64,000 bases of DNA from Ryuthela nishihirai (GCA_038380435.1 JAWZYU010000005.1:38400001-38464000), one strand, 5' to 3'. Positions 33,042 through 43,066 are shown, numbered from the stretch's first letter. Notes: a model not told the origin generated them from the sequence alone. Made by a program: numbers and translations.

Positions 33042-34256
33042 CGAACTGCACATCGCAATAGCTTGAAACAGGAATTTCGAAAGTGGATGGGCAACGAGGG
33101 CAAGACAAATCATCAGGACGCACACAAGTCTGAAGTTGAGAACTTGTTCCTTGCTTTACAACCGTCACCGAGGACGATGAAAAATGTGAACTGGACTGCG
33201 CTGAATATGGACGAGCTGTAGAGACGTAAGATATGGTAGGATCATAAGGAGGAGGAGCGTATTGAGTAGTTGGTGAAGGATAAGGAGAAGGAGCATGTGG
33301 GGGAGGAGGTGGGGGAGGAGGAGGAGCGTACAGAGGAGAGGGCGGTGGAGCATAAGGAGGAGGGGCATATGTTGCAGTAGTTGGTGGAACATAAGGAGGA
33401 ATAGTAGGCACAGCATGAGGAGGAGGGGCATATGGAGTAGTCTGAGGAGCATATGGAGGAATAGTCTGTGGAACATAAGGAGGATGGGCATATGGAGTAA
33501 TCTTTGGAGCATAGGGCGGAGGTGCATAAGGTGGGGGAGTCTTTGGAACAACATAGGGCGGAGGAGCATATGGAGGAGTAGTCGGGGGAACATAAGGAGG
33601 AGAAGGTGGTGCAACATAAGGAGGAGAAGGTGGTGCAACATAAGGAGGAGAAGGTGGTGCAACATAAGGAGGAGAAGGTGGTGCAGCATAAGGAGGAGAA
33701 GGTGGTGCAGCATACGGAGGAGAAGGTGGTGCAGCATAAGGAGGAGAAGGTGGTGCAGCATAAGGAGGAGAAGGTGGTGCAGCATAAGGAGGAGAAGGTG
33801 GTGCAGCATAAGGAGAAGCATGTGGAATAGTTTTAGAAACATAAGGAGGAGGAGCGTATGGAGGATTAGTCTGTGTAGCATAAGGAGGAGGGGCATATGG
33901 AGTAGTCTTTGGAACGTAAAGAGGAGGAGCATATGTTGTAGTAGTGGTAGTAGGTGGAATATAAGGAGGAGGAGCATATGTGGTAGTAGGTGGAATATAA
34001 GGAGGAGGAGCATATGTGGTAGTTGGTGGAGCATATAGGGGAGGAGTTGCATATACAGTTGTTGGAGGAATATAAGGAGCAGGAGTTGCATATATCGCCG
34101 GAGGAACATAAGGAGGTGGCTGATAGGAGGGTAAGCAGTGAGGTACTTGTGTTATTCCATAAGGGAGGGGAATGAAGTAGGTTTGGCTAGTCAACTGAAA
34201 GCCATGATGAGAGAGGGATGGACGATCTTTTGACATCAGAACTGCATAGCCAATAA
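33042..34256 (-). CDS. Exon 3: end of NTR-like module 1, Pro/Tyr linker, start of module 2
   Basis: A 1215-bp minus-strand exon (acceptor TTTTTATTTGCAG above 34256, donor GTAAGTTAAAT below 33042), open for 404 codons in phase 1. The first 40 residues (I-G-Y-A-V-L-M-S-K-D...V-P-H-C) match the end of a cysteine-rich module, as in exon 12182-12499. Then comes a linker of about 300 residues built from P-P-Y-A-P-P and P-P-Y-V-P-P-T-T motifs, with nine exact or near-exact 8-residue copies of S-P-P-Y-A/V-A-P-P in the middle and a run of prolines near the end. A short Ser-rich stretch follows (H-F-S-S-S-S). The last 30 residues have T-C-V-R-P-D-D, S-C-P-R-C and S-Y-C-D-V-Q-F, the cysteine-rich start of the next module. 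Tyr/Pro-rich linkers of this kind occur in secreted cuticle, silk-associated and adhesive proteins; a secreted structural or matrix role is inference. Confidence 0.8.
33597..33816. repeat. Coding minisatellite, 24 bp x 9
   Basis: Nine copies of a unit starting AGAAGGTGGTGCAGCATAAG on the plus strand, each encoding eight residues on the minus strand. Three copies carry GCAACA and six GCAGCA at the variable codon, so the two variants are spatially grouped. The frame is preserved because 24 is a multiple of three. Confidence 0.95.
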
Positions 34257-34621
34257 CTGCAAATAAAAACACAATGCAATGAAAGAAAGAGAAAAATATT
34301 TATATTTTAAAAATAGTATTAAATAATGACATGTAGAGTAAGGTTAATAATAAAATATCGGGGAACTACAAATATTTATGAAAAAGTTTTAGCATTTTTT
34401 GTTGCTATTAAAAAAAGGCTAAAGGTTACTTATATATTATCTGTCAGCAAAAGCCGATTATATAGTTATAGCAGCTCCGAAAAATTTAATCGGTCACAGT
34501 CTTCTCTTTAGGTAAATACTATTTCGTCACTTATCCATAAATTTTATATTCTGTAACGATCATTTATTTCCTTAATTAAAAATCAATTAATAATCGCTGC
34601 ACAATTCTTAATTCTTTATAC
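34257..34621. other. AT-rich intron, nothing recognised
   Basis: Holds the pyrimidine tract and acceptor for exon 3; no other feature. Confidence 0.5.
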
Positions 34622-34940
34622 CAGGGGTTGGTAGCATATGGCCTCAGTAGACTTTTTAAATGGCGAGCGGATCATTTTGGCTTTAGAGTGTAAAACTGTC
34701 CAGTCAGCAATATTGGCAGTGAATAAATTTTTAAGTAACAACACAAAATAATTCAGAAGTAAATTATCACAGGGGATATCCTGTAGACATGGGGCTCATG
34801 AAATAGTTATCTAAAAAAAAATTTTTTTTGACGTGAGTGGGATTCGGAACCACGTCTCGCAGTAGCATGTCAGAGTGCAACGAGACCGACAAGAGTGCAA
34901 TACGTGACCGATTCTACGGAGGCCATATGCTACCAACCAC
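34622..34940. mobile_element. Non-autonomous hAT-like element, about 320 bp
   Basis: Left end CAGGGGTTGGTAGCATATGG and right end with the complement of GGTTGGTAGCATATGGCC (CCATATGCTACCAACC). No coding sequence. The 8-bp duplication is not clear. The next element is inserted at its right edge. Confidence 0.6.
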
Positions 34941-35112
34941 TACACCATAGATTCCCAACGGGGGCGATACCGCCCCCCAGTGGGCGCTGGAGCCTTCCAT
35001 GGGGGCGGTAGCGGATCCAGAGGCAAATGGGGGGCGTTGAGGCAGTCAAGAGGGGCGGTCAAATAACAAAATTAATTTAATGGAATTTTCTGTGACAACC
35101 TTCTTATCTCTT

Positions 35113-35590
35113 CTATTCTGTGGTGTCTTCCTGGTGATTCTGGTCATCCACTGCCTCATCCGTCATGTACAGCTTTTCAACTGCAGCTTGGACAATAAGT
35201 TCTCTGCTACCGCCTACTAGCGTACTGGTACGTCTGAAGTCGACTGAGATGCTCTCAAAAGTTCTCTTCAAGATCACAGATTGGATATAAGCTTCAATGT
35301 TTTCCCACTCCAAGTCGCTTTGAGTATGCTTTATGGTACGTAGTTACAATACCATCCCACGTCAGAACATAAGGTATAATATTAACATTACACTTGTGAA
35401 TTAGGCTCAACTCATTAGCCAGCAAATCATACTTCCTCTTCTTTTCAACCTCTACTGTCTGCAGGTTATCCTGAGATGTTATTCCTACTTCAATAATTGT
35501 AATCTCATTCAATACCTTAACATGCACTACTATATCAGGCTTATTATGTTGGACATGTGTGTCCGTCCTGATAGGCAAATCAACCTTGAT
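35113..35590 (-). pseudogene. Endonuclease-like domain of a non-LTR retrotransposon, fragment
   Basis: Minus-strand frames 35578-35294 and 35313-35113 form one broken reading frame. Features: N-K-P-D-I-V-V followed by T-I-I-E-V-G-I, spaced like the PD-(D/E)xK restriction-like endonuclease that closes R2/R4-clade retrotransposon polyproteins. Next come E-K-K-R-K-Y-D-L-L-A-N-E-L and I-I-P-Y-V-L-T-W-D-G, and the tail K-A-Y-S-K-R-L-G-V. The catalytic Lys expected after the Glu is not obvious. It lies inside the hAT element, opposite to its transposase. It could instead belong to another family with the same nuclease fold. Confidence 0.55.
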
Positions 35591-36102
35591 GCAATAATAA
35601 TATAATAATAATAAATTTATTATATTTAATATTTTTTATAATTATTTTTAATATAATAAAATACTTTGAAAATACCTGTTTTCATGAATAAATATTTTAT
35701 CTAGCTATGTAAATTATCTTATTGTTATCGTGTTAATAAGCATTTTTAAATTAACATTAGGTATACCTATACCTAATTTGTTTTAGTTTAGAATAGATTG
35801 ACGGTGACAAGACCTTGCAAGTTGGTAGGCAAACACGCGGTTCATGCAATTTAACATGTTTCGACAAGAATATGGGAGCTTGAAATGACTTGTTTACGGA
35901 GCAAGTGCGCCGGCATCGCAAACATACAAGTTAATGCGTGCACAAAATCAAATCTATAAAAGCGATAGCTCTAGGAATATTTTATTATTTTTATGTGCTT
36001 CGCCGTGATAAATAGTGGTGAGTGATAAGTGTTAGAAGTCATTATAAACATTATTTTTATAACTATCTATAAATCTGTTGAGAAGTTAATTTGTATTTGA
36101 AA

Positions 36103-37877
36103 ATGTCTGAATTTACATCTAAAAAGAAATGCCGGCAGTACAGTATTGAGTATTTGAAATATGGATTTACGTACTCTCCTACAAACCAATCATTACCTAT
36201 GTGTTTAATTTGCCGAAAAGTTTTTTCAAATGAAGCTATGAAACCTCCTAGGCTACAAGAGCATTTAAATAAAATGCATGCTGATAAGAAGAACAAAGAT
36301 TTATCCTATTTTAAAGAACTGGAAAAGCAATATTTAAAGCAGCCAACTATGTCAAACCTTTTTGCGTCGTCTTCTAAACAAGATGATGATGGACTACGAG
36401 CCTGATATAACGTTTCATTGTTAATCGCAAAAGCAGGAAAACCACACACAATTGGCGAGGAATTAATTTTGCCGGCAGTCAAAGAGATATTAAAAACTGT
36501 TCTTCATCATAAGACACCGTCAGATATCATCAAAAAATTCCTCTCAGTAATAATTCAGTGGAAAGAAGAATAGATGAAATGGCAAAAGACGTTGAAAAAT
36601 CGTTATGTGATTACTTAAAGACTTGCAAATTTTCCATTCAACTCGATGAATCAACTCTACCAAATAACGAAGCTCTACTCTTATCATACGTACGATTTAT
36701 AAAAGAAGAAAAAATTCATCAGTTATTATTTGCTAATAATTTGGAATCTGATACAAAGGGAGAATCTATATTTAATACCATGCAAAAGTTTTTTCAAGAG
36801 AAAAAAATTCCTATTTGCAATATTTTGTCTGCTGCTACTGATGGTGCTCCAGCAATGATAGGGCGTCATAAGGGTTTCATAGCGCATTTGAAACAAGCAG
36901 TACCAAATGTACTCGCTGTACATTGTATTATTCATCGTCAGCATTTGGTTGCAAAAAACTTGAATGAACGTCTGCATACGTCGCTCCATTACGTTATTAA
37001 AGTAATCAATAAGATTAGAAGCAATTCATTGAATGACCGATTATTTGGTAAGCTTTGTAATGAAAATGATGAAGATTACAATCACTTGCTGCTGCACACA
37101 GAAGTACGTTGGCTCTCTAGAGGTGTTTGTCTGAATCGCTTTTTCCATATATTTGACTCAGTACTGGACTTTCTTGAAGACAGAGACGAAAAATTGCATG
37201 AAAACCTGATTACGTCAAAAAATGACATCGCTGATTTGACAGACCTATTTAAATTATTTAACCAAGTTAATTTACAATTGCAAGGTGATGAGTTGAATTT
37301 AATTAAAACAAAAAACGTCATAGCTGCTTTTGCGGGAAAACTTCTTCTATTCAAACGAAATCTAGGTAGAGGTGAATACAACCACTTTCCCACATTATCA
37401 GCAGTCTCTGCAAAACCGGAAGATTTACTTACTTACTGCCAACACTTGGAAGTTCTTCATGTTGATTTTACGGAGCGTTTCCAAGATATTTTAAACATGA
37501 ATATACCGAGTTGGGTTTTTGATCCTTTCGCAAACACAGATACTGAAGAATCATCAAATTTGGAAGAGGAACTCTTAGAACTCACGACTAACGAAGCACT
37601 CAAAGTAAAATTCAAACATGGATACCAAGAGTTCTGGCTTCAAAAATCAATACCAGTTCTCTACCCTGGATTGTGGGCAATAGTACAGAAGTTTTTAATC
37701 GCATTTCCTTCGTCCTATATGGCTGAGCGTGGATTCAGTGCAGTAGCTAATTTACTGTCAAAGACGAGGAACAGACTACACATCACTGAACGTGGCAATC
37801 TGCGATTGATGTTAACGAAATTGGAACCCGACATTAACAAACTGTTAACACTCCACCAGCCTCAACCATCTCATTAA
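36103..37877 (+). pseudogene. hAT transposase (ZBED/FAM200-like), two lesions
   Basis: From ATG 36103 the N-terminus has a BED-type zinc finger (C-L-I-C...L-Q-E-H-L-N-K-M-H). The frame stops at a TGA near 36403 where a Ser codon fits, continues in the same frame through A-K-A-G-K-P-H-T-I-G-E-E, and then needs one extra A in the run of six A near 36532 to reach the long frame 36558-37877. That frame carries the hAT DDE pieces: Q-L-D-E-S-T; T-D-G-A-P-A-M; H-C-I-I-H-R; and E-V-R-W-L-S-R-G. It ends with the C-terminal dimerisation block S-S-Y-M-A-E-R-G-F-S-A-V. Otherwise uninterrupted for about 590 codons, so inactivation looks recent. Confidence 0.9.
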
Positions 37878-38175
37878 TTTTTTTATTTATTATTAATTTT
37901 GTGTTTATCTCATTATTTTTTTATTTCTTATTGATTCTGTGTTTATTTTTAAAATTTTAATAAACAATTTTATTGTACATTTGGTTGTCGTTTTATTAAT
38001 TTCTGCTTTATGGTTTTTAATAGATAAACAGATAAATTAGGTACAGATAATATGCAACAATATTTTAATATTTCATATAAAATTAACTATTATGGACTAG
38101 GGGGGCGTTGAAATTTTTTGTTCTCTTCTAAAGGAGGCGATGGTCCAGAAAAGGTTGGGAATCACTGCACTACAC

Positions 38176-38461
38176 CATCAACATCTAACCTTTCTATAAG
38201 TTAATGTGACTTATAGAGTTTCCTGCATATTATTTCATTCGCTTATGGCGCCATACACAAAAAGAAATCAAGCTTTATTTTGGTACCCTCTCTTAGTCTC
38301 TCCAATGCGGATCCATATTAACAGAAAATTGCCGAGCCCTGCTTTACGCATGAGCACATTAAAAGACATGTTCTGGATGGTCTTGAGGGGAGGTTCCCAT
38401 CCATCTTCTAAGAGTTTTCCTATGCATCCCCTTACCTTTCCAGCTCTGAGCTATGGGTCAT
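38176..38461 (+). repeat. SINE B fragment and unassigned sequence
   Basis: 38290-38460 reads like the SINE B body in the plus orientation (GACATGTTCTGGATGGTC, GGAGGTTCCCATCC, CTTTCCAGCTCTGAGC). The head is too decayed to place. Confidence 0.5.
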
Positions 38462-38660
38462 TGCAGGGCCAGATCTAAGGGGCATGGTAGCCATCCCCCC
38501 CCCCTTGAGAATGCCAGTAAGAGTAACGGAGGCAAAAATTTTAAAATTTGTGCATATTATACAGTTTTCAAACAAAATATTTTTTTCAAGACCTTTATAA
38601 CGGAGGGGGAAACGTTATTCTGCAATGGAAATCCATTGTCTTGGACTCCTTTTCACTTTT
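38462..38660 (+). repeat. G-run dispersed repeat family member
   Basis: CAGGGCCAGATCTAAGG, a C-run near 38496, AGTAACGGAGGCAAAA and AACGGAGGGGGAAA. Closely resembles 53090-53260 and 59000-59160 inside the duplicated block. Confidence 0.6.
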
Positions 38661-38689
38661 TTCAGGCCTGATTGTGTCACTTGTACCCC

Positions 38690-38945
38690 ACCCCCGCTTA
38701 TTTTTTAACTTGATTTCGAACTTTAGCTCCCATGGCCGTCATACTCCCAGGTCTTATGGTTCGCCGCCTTCACCAGTTCCTACCAGTGGCGAACCTGGTA
38801 CAATTGCGTGCCCAATTGGAGGCTGTTTGGAACACCATACCTCAGGACACCATTAACCATCTGATTGATGGAATGCTGAGATGTCTACAGGCTTGTATAA
38901 CCGCCCGAGGTGGGCTTACTATGTACTGATGAATCTGCAATAAAG
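38690..38945 (+). pseudogene. Tc1 transposase C-terminus, fragment
   Basis: The plus-strand frame ending at 38929 reads R-A-Q-L-E-A-V-W-N-T-I-P-Q-D-T-I-N, then G-M-L-R-C-L-Q-A-C-I and A-R-G-G-L-T-M-Y, the standard C-terminus of Tc1-type transposases. The catalytic part is absent. Confidence 0.8.
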
Positions 38946-39514
38946 GCACGTACCTTGCATTCTCAAGCTTCGTTTTTGGATCATTTGCATATCTACCCTC
39001 ATAGCTTCAATGTGTATACATCATTTCGTTTGCAGTATTGCGATTTCCACTTTGAGCAGTGTAGATGAACTTACACGGCGTTGCTTGGGTCTGACTTTTA
39101 AGATACAATCTGTATATTATGATTTTCGCTACAGTAAAAGTTAGTTTTGTGAGTAATATCCCTTTCCCCCCCCCCCAACACCTTAGCACAGATTCATTAC
39201 GTATAAACTTTGGGTGTTGCAATAAGGAAATACGACTATATGCAGTGTTGCCAACTCAAAAACCTAACTTCAGAAAAATTTAATAAAAGATTTCGTAACG
39301 ATTACCGTTCCCATAGGAATAGCATGGTAAGTATTTGTACTTCTAGAAGGCCCTCCTTTGGAAATTTCGACTTGAAACTGGCCACTGCAACTTTAACGAC
39401 AACTAAAAACACTGTCAAATTTTGTACCACGATTTTCCGATGAATTATGGTTACCACAGAGTAACAGATAGATATCGTTTTTATTATAGATGCTGTAAAC
39501 TTTCATTTGATATA
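38946..39514. other. Intron sequence, nothing recognised
   Basis: A C-run near 39167-39177; short frames without motif. Confidence 0.45.
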
Positions 39515-39944
39515 CAGGGTGTCCCTGAATTCATGGCCCAAACGTGAGGGGATGGTAGTACACACTGAAGCCCAATATTCGTCATAGAATATGCGGCCGC
39601 AAATGCAGCCCGGTGCCGATAGGGGGCGCAGACGAGGCGGCACGGCTTAAAAGCGCTGGATCGGCCAAACCTCAGCATTCTCAGCATTGACTGGATACGG
39701 TGTTACGAGCAAGTACGCCGATCACTACTCCGCCATTGTGCCGCCTGTATCAACATTGGTAGGTGGACGTTGGAGCATTTGTTGTAATAATCTCCAATAA
39801 ATGTCACTCTGGAAACCTCTGTGCCTGTCCTTCATTTCCGACTCCTCACTGCGTTTTCGGCAGCATATTCTATGACGAATATTGGTGGGTTCGGTGTGTA
39901 CCAACATCCCCTCACGTTTGGGCCATGAATTCAGGGGCACCCTG
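39515..39944. mobile_element. Non-autonomous DNA element, TATA target duplication
   Basis: Ends CAGGGTGTCCCTGAATTCAT and complement (one indel), flanked by TATA at 39511-39514 and 39945-39948. Subterminal CAATATTCGTCATAGAAT occurs in both arms and also in the element at 1981-2419. No coding sequence. Confidence 0.85.
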
Positions 39945-39948
39945 TATA

Positions 39949-40312
39949 AAAATAATTCAAATTAATAATGTATAGTTTCTATTTCTGGATAATGGACTCA
40001 TTGATCTTTGCATCATCGCACAGAGAAACAGGCATACATAGGAGGAACTCATCAACCCAAGAATCAGTTATAGGCCAACTGATTCTTGTGGTATTTTCTG
40101 AATACGTACGTGGTATTTTCTGAATGCGATAGACATTGTGTGGTTTCCACACAAACCCCGCATGGGGGCAGGAAAATCCAAAAAATGTGCAGTACATTGA
40201 CGTTTTCATTTGACTACCAGGGCCGCTGTTGATTAAGTATCTGGCCTCGTAACCATATTGAAAATATTTGGGCATTTGAAGGCAGGTAATAAAGTCATAG
40301 CTCCCAAGGCAA
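39949..40312. other. Unassigned, probably decayed mariner 5' part
   Basis: The sequence adjoining the mariner fragment is open in places on the minus strand (40347-39979) but matches nothing recognisable. Confidence 0.3.
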
Positions 40313-40765
40313 TTGAGTAAAAAAAAGGTTGTTTTCTTGCATGACAACGTCCGCTTTCATACTTCTCAAGTAACAATAGCAATGCCGAAAAGGTGTTGTT
40401 GGGAATGTCTGAAACATGGGTCCTATGGTCCTGACATCTTCCCGGTGAGATGTTCACATTTCTGGACCTGTAAAAACCGCCATGAAAAGATGGAAGTTGA
40501 AGTCAAACAGAAGTGCAGTGCATTGTCGGACACTTTCTCAGGCAACACTCAAAGCAGCTCTAGGATAGAGAATATTGTTAATTTTATGTTAGGACAACTG
40601 ATTCAATAGGCATGGCGAATTTGAATAGATCAATAAATGGGGCGACATTTCATTGGGGAACCCGTACATATGTCGAATTATCTCAAGGAACAAAATTACT
40701 TCAGTGAGAAGAAGATAGAAAAGATTCAGATGTTGTTAAGAAATTAAGAAAAAGAAATCTCTTCT
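40313..40765 (+). pseudogene. mariner transposase C-terminal fragment
   Basis: The frame 40313-40609 starts near K-V-V-F-L-H-D-N-V-R-F-H-T, with the second catalytic Asp. It continues W-E-C-L-K-H-G-S-Y-G-P-D-I-F-P, the block with the third catalytic Asp of D,D34D mariners. Further 3' sequence up to about 40765 fits the decayed C-terminus. The N-terminal half is absent. Confidence 0.8.
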
Positions 40766-40821
40766 GAAATTTAATAAATAAATATTTATTACATGGTAAC
40801 AAAATATGCAAAATCACTTAC

Positions 40822-40956
40822 AATCGTCAATGAAGTGACATTTGCAGTAGTTCAGAATGAACGTATTTAACTGGCTGACCTTCGGCTGGTAATCGCTGGT
40901 CGATTCGCGAAGATCCTTTATTATTCGCATCACTACTTTCCGGCACGTTTTGGAAC
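40822..40956 (-). CDS. Exon 2: NTR-like module 1, C-terminal half
   Basis: A 135-bp minus-strand exon; acceptor TGAAATTTCAG above 40956, perfect donor GTAAGTGATT below 40822. Only phase 1 is open; the other two frames stop. It encodes S-K-T-C-R-K-V-V-M-R-I at the start and F-I-L-N-Y-C-K-C-H-F-I-D-D at the end, the same length and cysteine pattern as exon 18557-18691. It joins exon 33042-34256 through T|TT (Phe). Earlier exons of module 1 were not found between here and 47830. Confidence 0.7.
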
Positions 40957-41156
40957 CTGAAATTTCAACAAATTGATCCGTTATTTGGAAGTCTCTGAAA
41001 CTATTTTAAAAAGAAGCACGATAAATTATGGTAATAAATGCTAATTCATTCATCTCTTTAATTGTAAAACTTATGGTAAAAGATTTAATGATCGTAATAT
41101 ACTTAGACAGAAATAAAATATTATCTTACACTTAGAGAATTGATCATACAGATATA

Positions 41157-41458
41157 CACAGTCGTATCAGAATAATATGATCCCCTACCATAGCATATGT
41201 ATGGTAAATAATAATAATACTAAATACCCCCTCAAGCAGCTGCTTGCCACAGAGGTCTGACAGGAGCCTGTCAGTTTATATGCCATAGTAGAAGATCTGT
41301 GAGGATGGCAGGACCTCAGCAGAAAAACAACACACACATCCATGCCTTATCCGGGGCTCGAACCCAGGTCCCTTAGATCAGTAGCCAAGCGCGCTAACCA
41401 CTCGGCCACGGGACGGCTTATGTATGGTAAGGGGTCATATTATTCTGATACGACTGTG
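41157..41458. mobile_element. Tc1-type MITE split by a SINE
   Basis: CACAGTCGTATCAGAATAAT at 41157 and its complement ending at 41458 are the arms of the same miniature palindrome seen at 24070-24148. The arms are separated by a SINE A at 41208-41418. Removing the SINE and one copy of its target duplication restores a palindrome of about 80 bp. Confidence 0.85.
41208..41418 (-). repeat. SINE A, full length with 12-bp target duplication
   Basis: TATGTATGGTAA is repeated exactly at 41196-41207 and 41419-41430. On the minus strand: AGCCGTCCCGTGGCCGAGTG (A-box), GGTTCGAGCCCCGG (B-box), a body with TGACAGGCTCCTGTCAGACC, and a 3' tail of TATT repeats. The intact duplication and promoter boxes make this the best reference copy of the family. 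Retrotransposition by a LINE partner is implied. Confidence 0.93.
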
Positions 41459-41514
41459 CATATACAGTCCAGTTTCTTTCTATTAAACATGACACGGGGA
41501 TATGATTAAAACGT

Positions 41515-41815
41515 GAGCTGTTTTACTTCTGAGAGGCACTTCTTTTGCTCACAATCGGCTAAATGGCCAGGCCACAATGGCTCAGAAAAGGTTGAATCCA
41601 CTGGACGGCTGTTAGGAGACAGATGAAAGTCTCCCGTAAAGTCCATCCAGAGATCGTTAACGTGCAGAGGGTACAGTTCTCCTGTACATGGTTGAGGCCA
41701 TATGACGGACGAGGACTTTCCCAGCCCATCGGTGTCCCCTTTCTCACCAAGCAGAAATAAATCTCAACGCTGGTACAGGAGGGACAGAACCAACACTCAC
41801 CCCCAAGATGTGAGT
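41515..41815 (-). repeat. SINE B, decayed
   Basis: GAGCTGTTTTACTTCTGAGAG...GGCTAAATGGCCAGGCCAC and the later body are present. The tRNA head at the right is largely lost. Confidence 0.75.
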
Positions 41816-42167
41816 AGGGTCGGTCTTAGCTATAGGCCAGCTAGGCAAATGCCTGTGACCACCTAGTTGAATGGACCAACAATTCGTTAATTTGGTGTAA
41901 TATTGGATTTTGCAAACAAAAAAAAGGATTAAATCTTATATTTAACACAAAATTTTATACTATTTGTGAGTTAAATGATATGTTTACTTATTTATTTATT
42001 CTGTTATAAGAAATTTTGAAATGAAGATTGTCTATCTTTTTCCATTAAATAACTAGGGGATACAATTCACTTATTTTTCATTTTGATGTCTGTGCAAAAT
42101 AGTAAATTTAACAGAATTTGACAGCTGCAAAATTTATGAAACGGGTACTGGACATAAGTAAAAAAAC
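41816..42167. other. Intron sequence, nothing recognised
   Basis: AT-rich with no supported feature. Confidence 0.5.
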
Positions 42168-42360
42168 AAAATAAATAAATACCCTCTCAAGCAGCTGCTT
42201 GTCACAGAGGTCTGAGAAGAGCAGATCAGTTTAATACTCCGTAGCAGAAGATCTGTGATGATGGTGGGACCTCAGCAGAAAAACAACACAAACATCCATG
42301 CCTTACCCAGGTTCCTTTGATCAGTAGCCAAACGCGGTAACCACTCGGCCACGGGAAGCG
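42168..42360 (-). repeat. SINE A
   Basis: Head CGTGGCCGAGTGGTTACCGC at 42355 and body as in 41208-41418. The B-box is deleted by about 15 bases. Confidence 0.85.
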
Positions 42361-43004
42361 TTCACATAATGTTCCATAACTATCCTTAACTGTGATAGTG
42401 GCTAGAGAGCTAGCTCCTGTTCCTGCAAGGCAAACTATGTGTTTTTTGTTAATGCCGCGCGCTCTCAGAGATTGGGTCAGCGTTCTGTTGGCCGAGGGAC
42501 AGTCAATTGGACATGAGCGCACCAGCTAGCAGAGAGTAGCAAAAGCGAACCATTTGATTGTCTTTTGCATATGATAGGGACACTGCCTAATCCTTCTTCT
42601 CTTTCAGGTCTTTCTTCCTCTCTCAACACACCCAAGCTTCAGGAGCTCGCAAGGCTAAGCGACAGAGCAGGGACAATCAAATTCCCTCTCGCATCCTTCT
42701 TTTGGAAAACAGTCACTTAGCTCTGTTAAAACTCATTTTACTGGGCAAGTAAGAAATACACTTCCAAATGAGTACGTAAGTCTGACAGATTAGTTTTAAA
42801 TGAATGAAATATGGTTTATTTAACTCTCAAATTAAAGGGGTTAGGCTCCTGATTACAGGCAAAAGTTTAAATCCAAAAATTATGAGCAGTTGTCATCCTT
42901 AAAGTCATTGATGAATTCTCCTATACAGCAGAACACAAAATACATAAGTTTACACTCCTAACTGTAAAAGTCGCTCCTTGCTTTATGCAATTTTATAATT
43001 ACAT
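42361..43004. other. Intron sequence, nothing recognised
   Basis: A plus-strand CTTCTCTTTCAG...GGCAAGTAAG pair at 42598-42760 mimics an exon, but all frames contain stops. Confidence 0.4.
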
Positions 43005-43066
43005 ATAATAATAAAATAAATACCCCCTCAAGCAGCTGCTTGCCACAGAGGTCTGACAGGAGCCTA
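43005..43066 (-). repeat. SINE A, 3' end fragment
   Basis: Only the last 60 bases of the family (ATACCCCCTCAAGCAGCTGC to GGAGCCT) are present. Confidence 0.85.

Larger units (their letters stand above)
34946..38167 (+). mobile_element. hAT transposon, 3.2 kb, nearly intact
   Basis: An 8-bp target duplication CACTACAC lies at 34938-34945 and 38168-38175. The ends are imperfect inverted repeats: CATAGATTCCCAACG at the left, and GGTTGGGAATCACTG at the right. Inside is a plus-strand hAT transposase with two disabling changes, and, on the minus strand in the 5' part, a fragment that resembles a retrotransposon endonuclease domain. Confidence 0.92.

Noticed and set aside
33295..34038. Long plus-strand open frame (247 codons, Arg/Ser-rich) and a second minus-strand frame (33165-34109, Leu-rich) over the proline-rich exon
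   Set aside because: Both are shadows of the 24-bp repeat coding on the minus strand; they lack splice support and have composition forced by the repeat.
41340..41418. tRNA gene
   Set aside because: A- and B-boxes are present, but the stems do not close and the sequence continues into a SINE body with target duplications. The same applies to 13980-14067, 17305-17380, 27335-27430 and 53990-54050.
42598..42760. Possible plus-strand exon between TTCTCTTTCAG and GTAAGAAAT
   Set aside because: All three frames have stops, and no neighbouring exons are on that strand.
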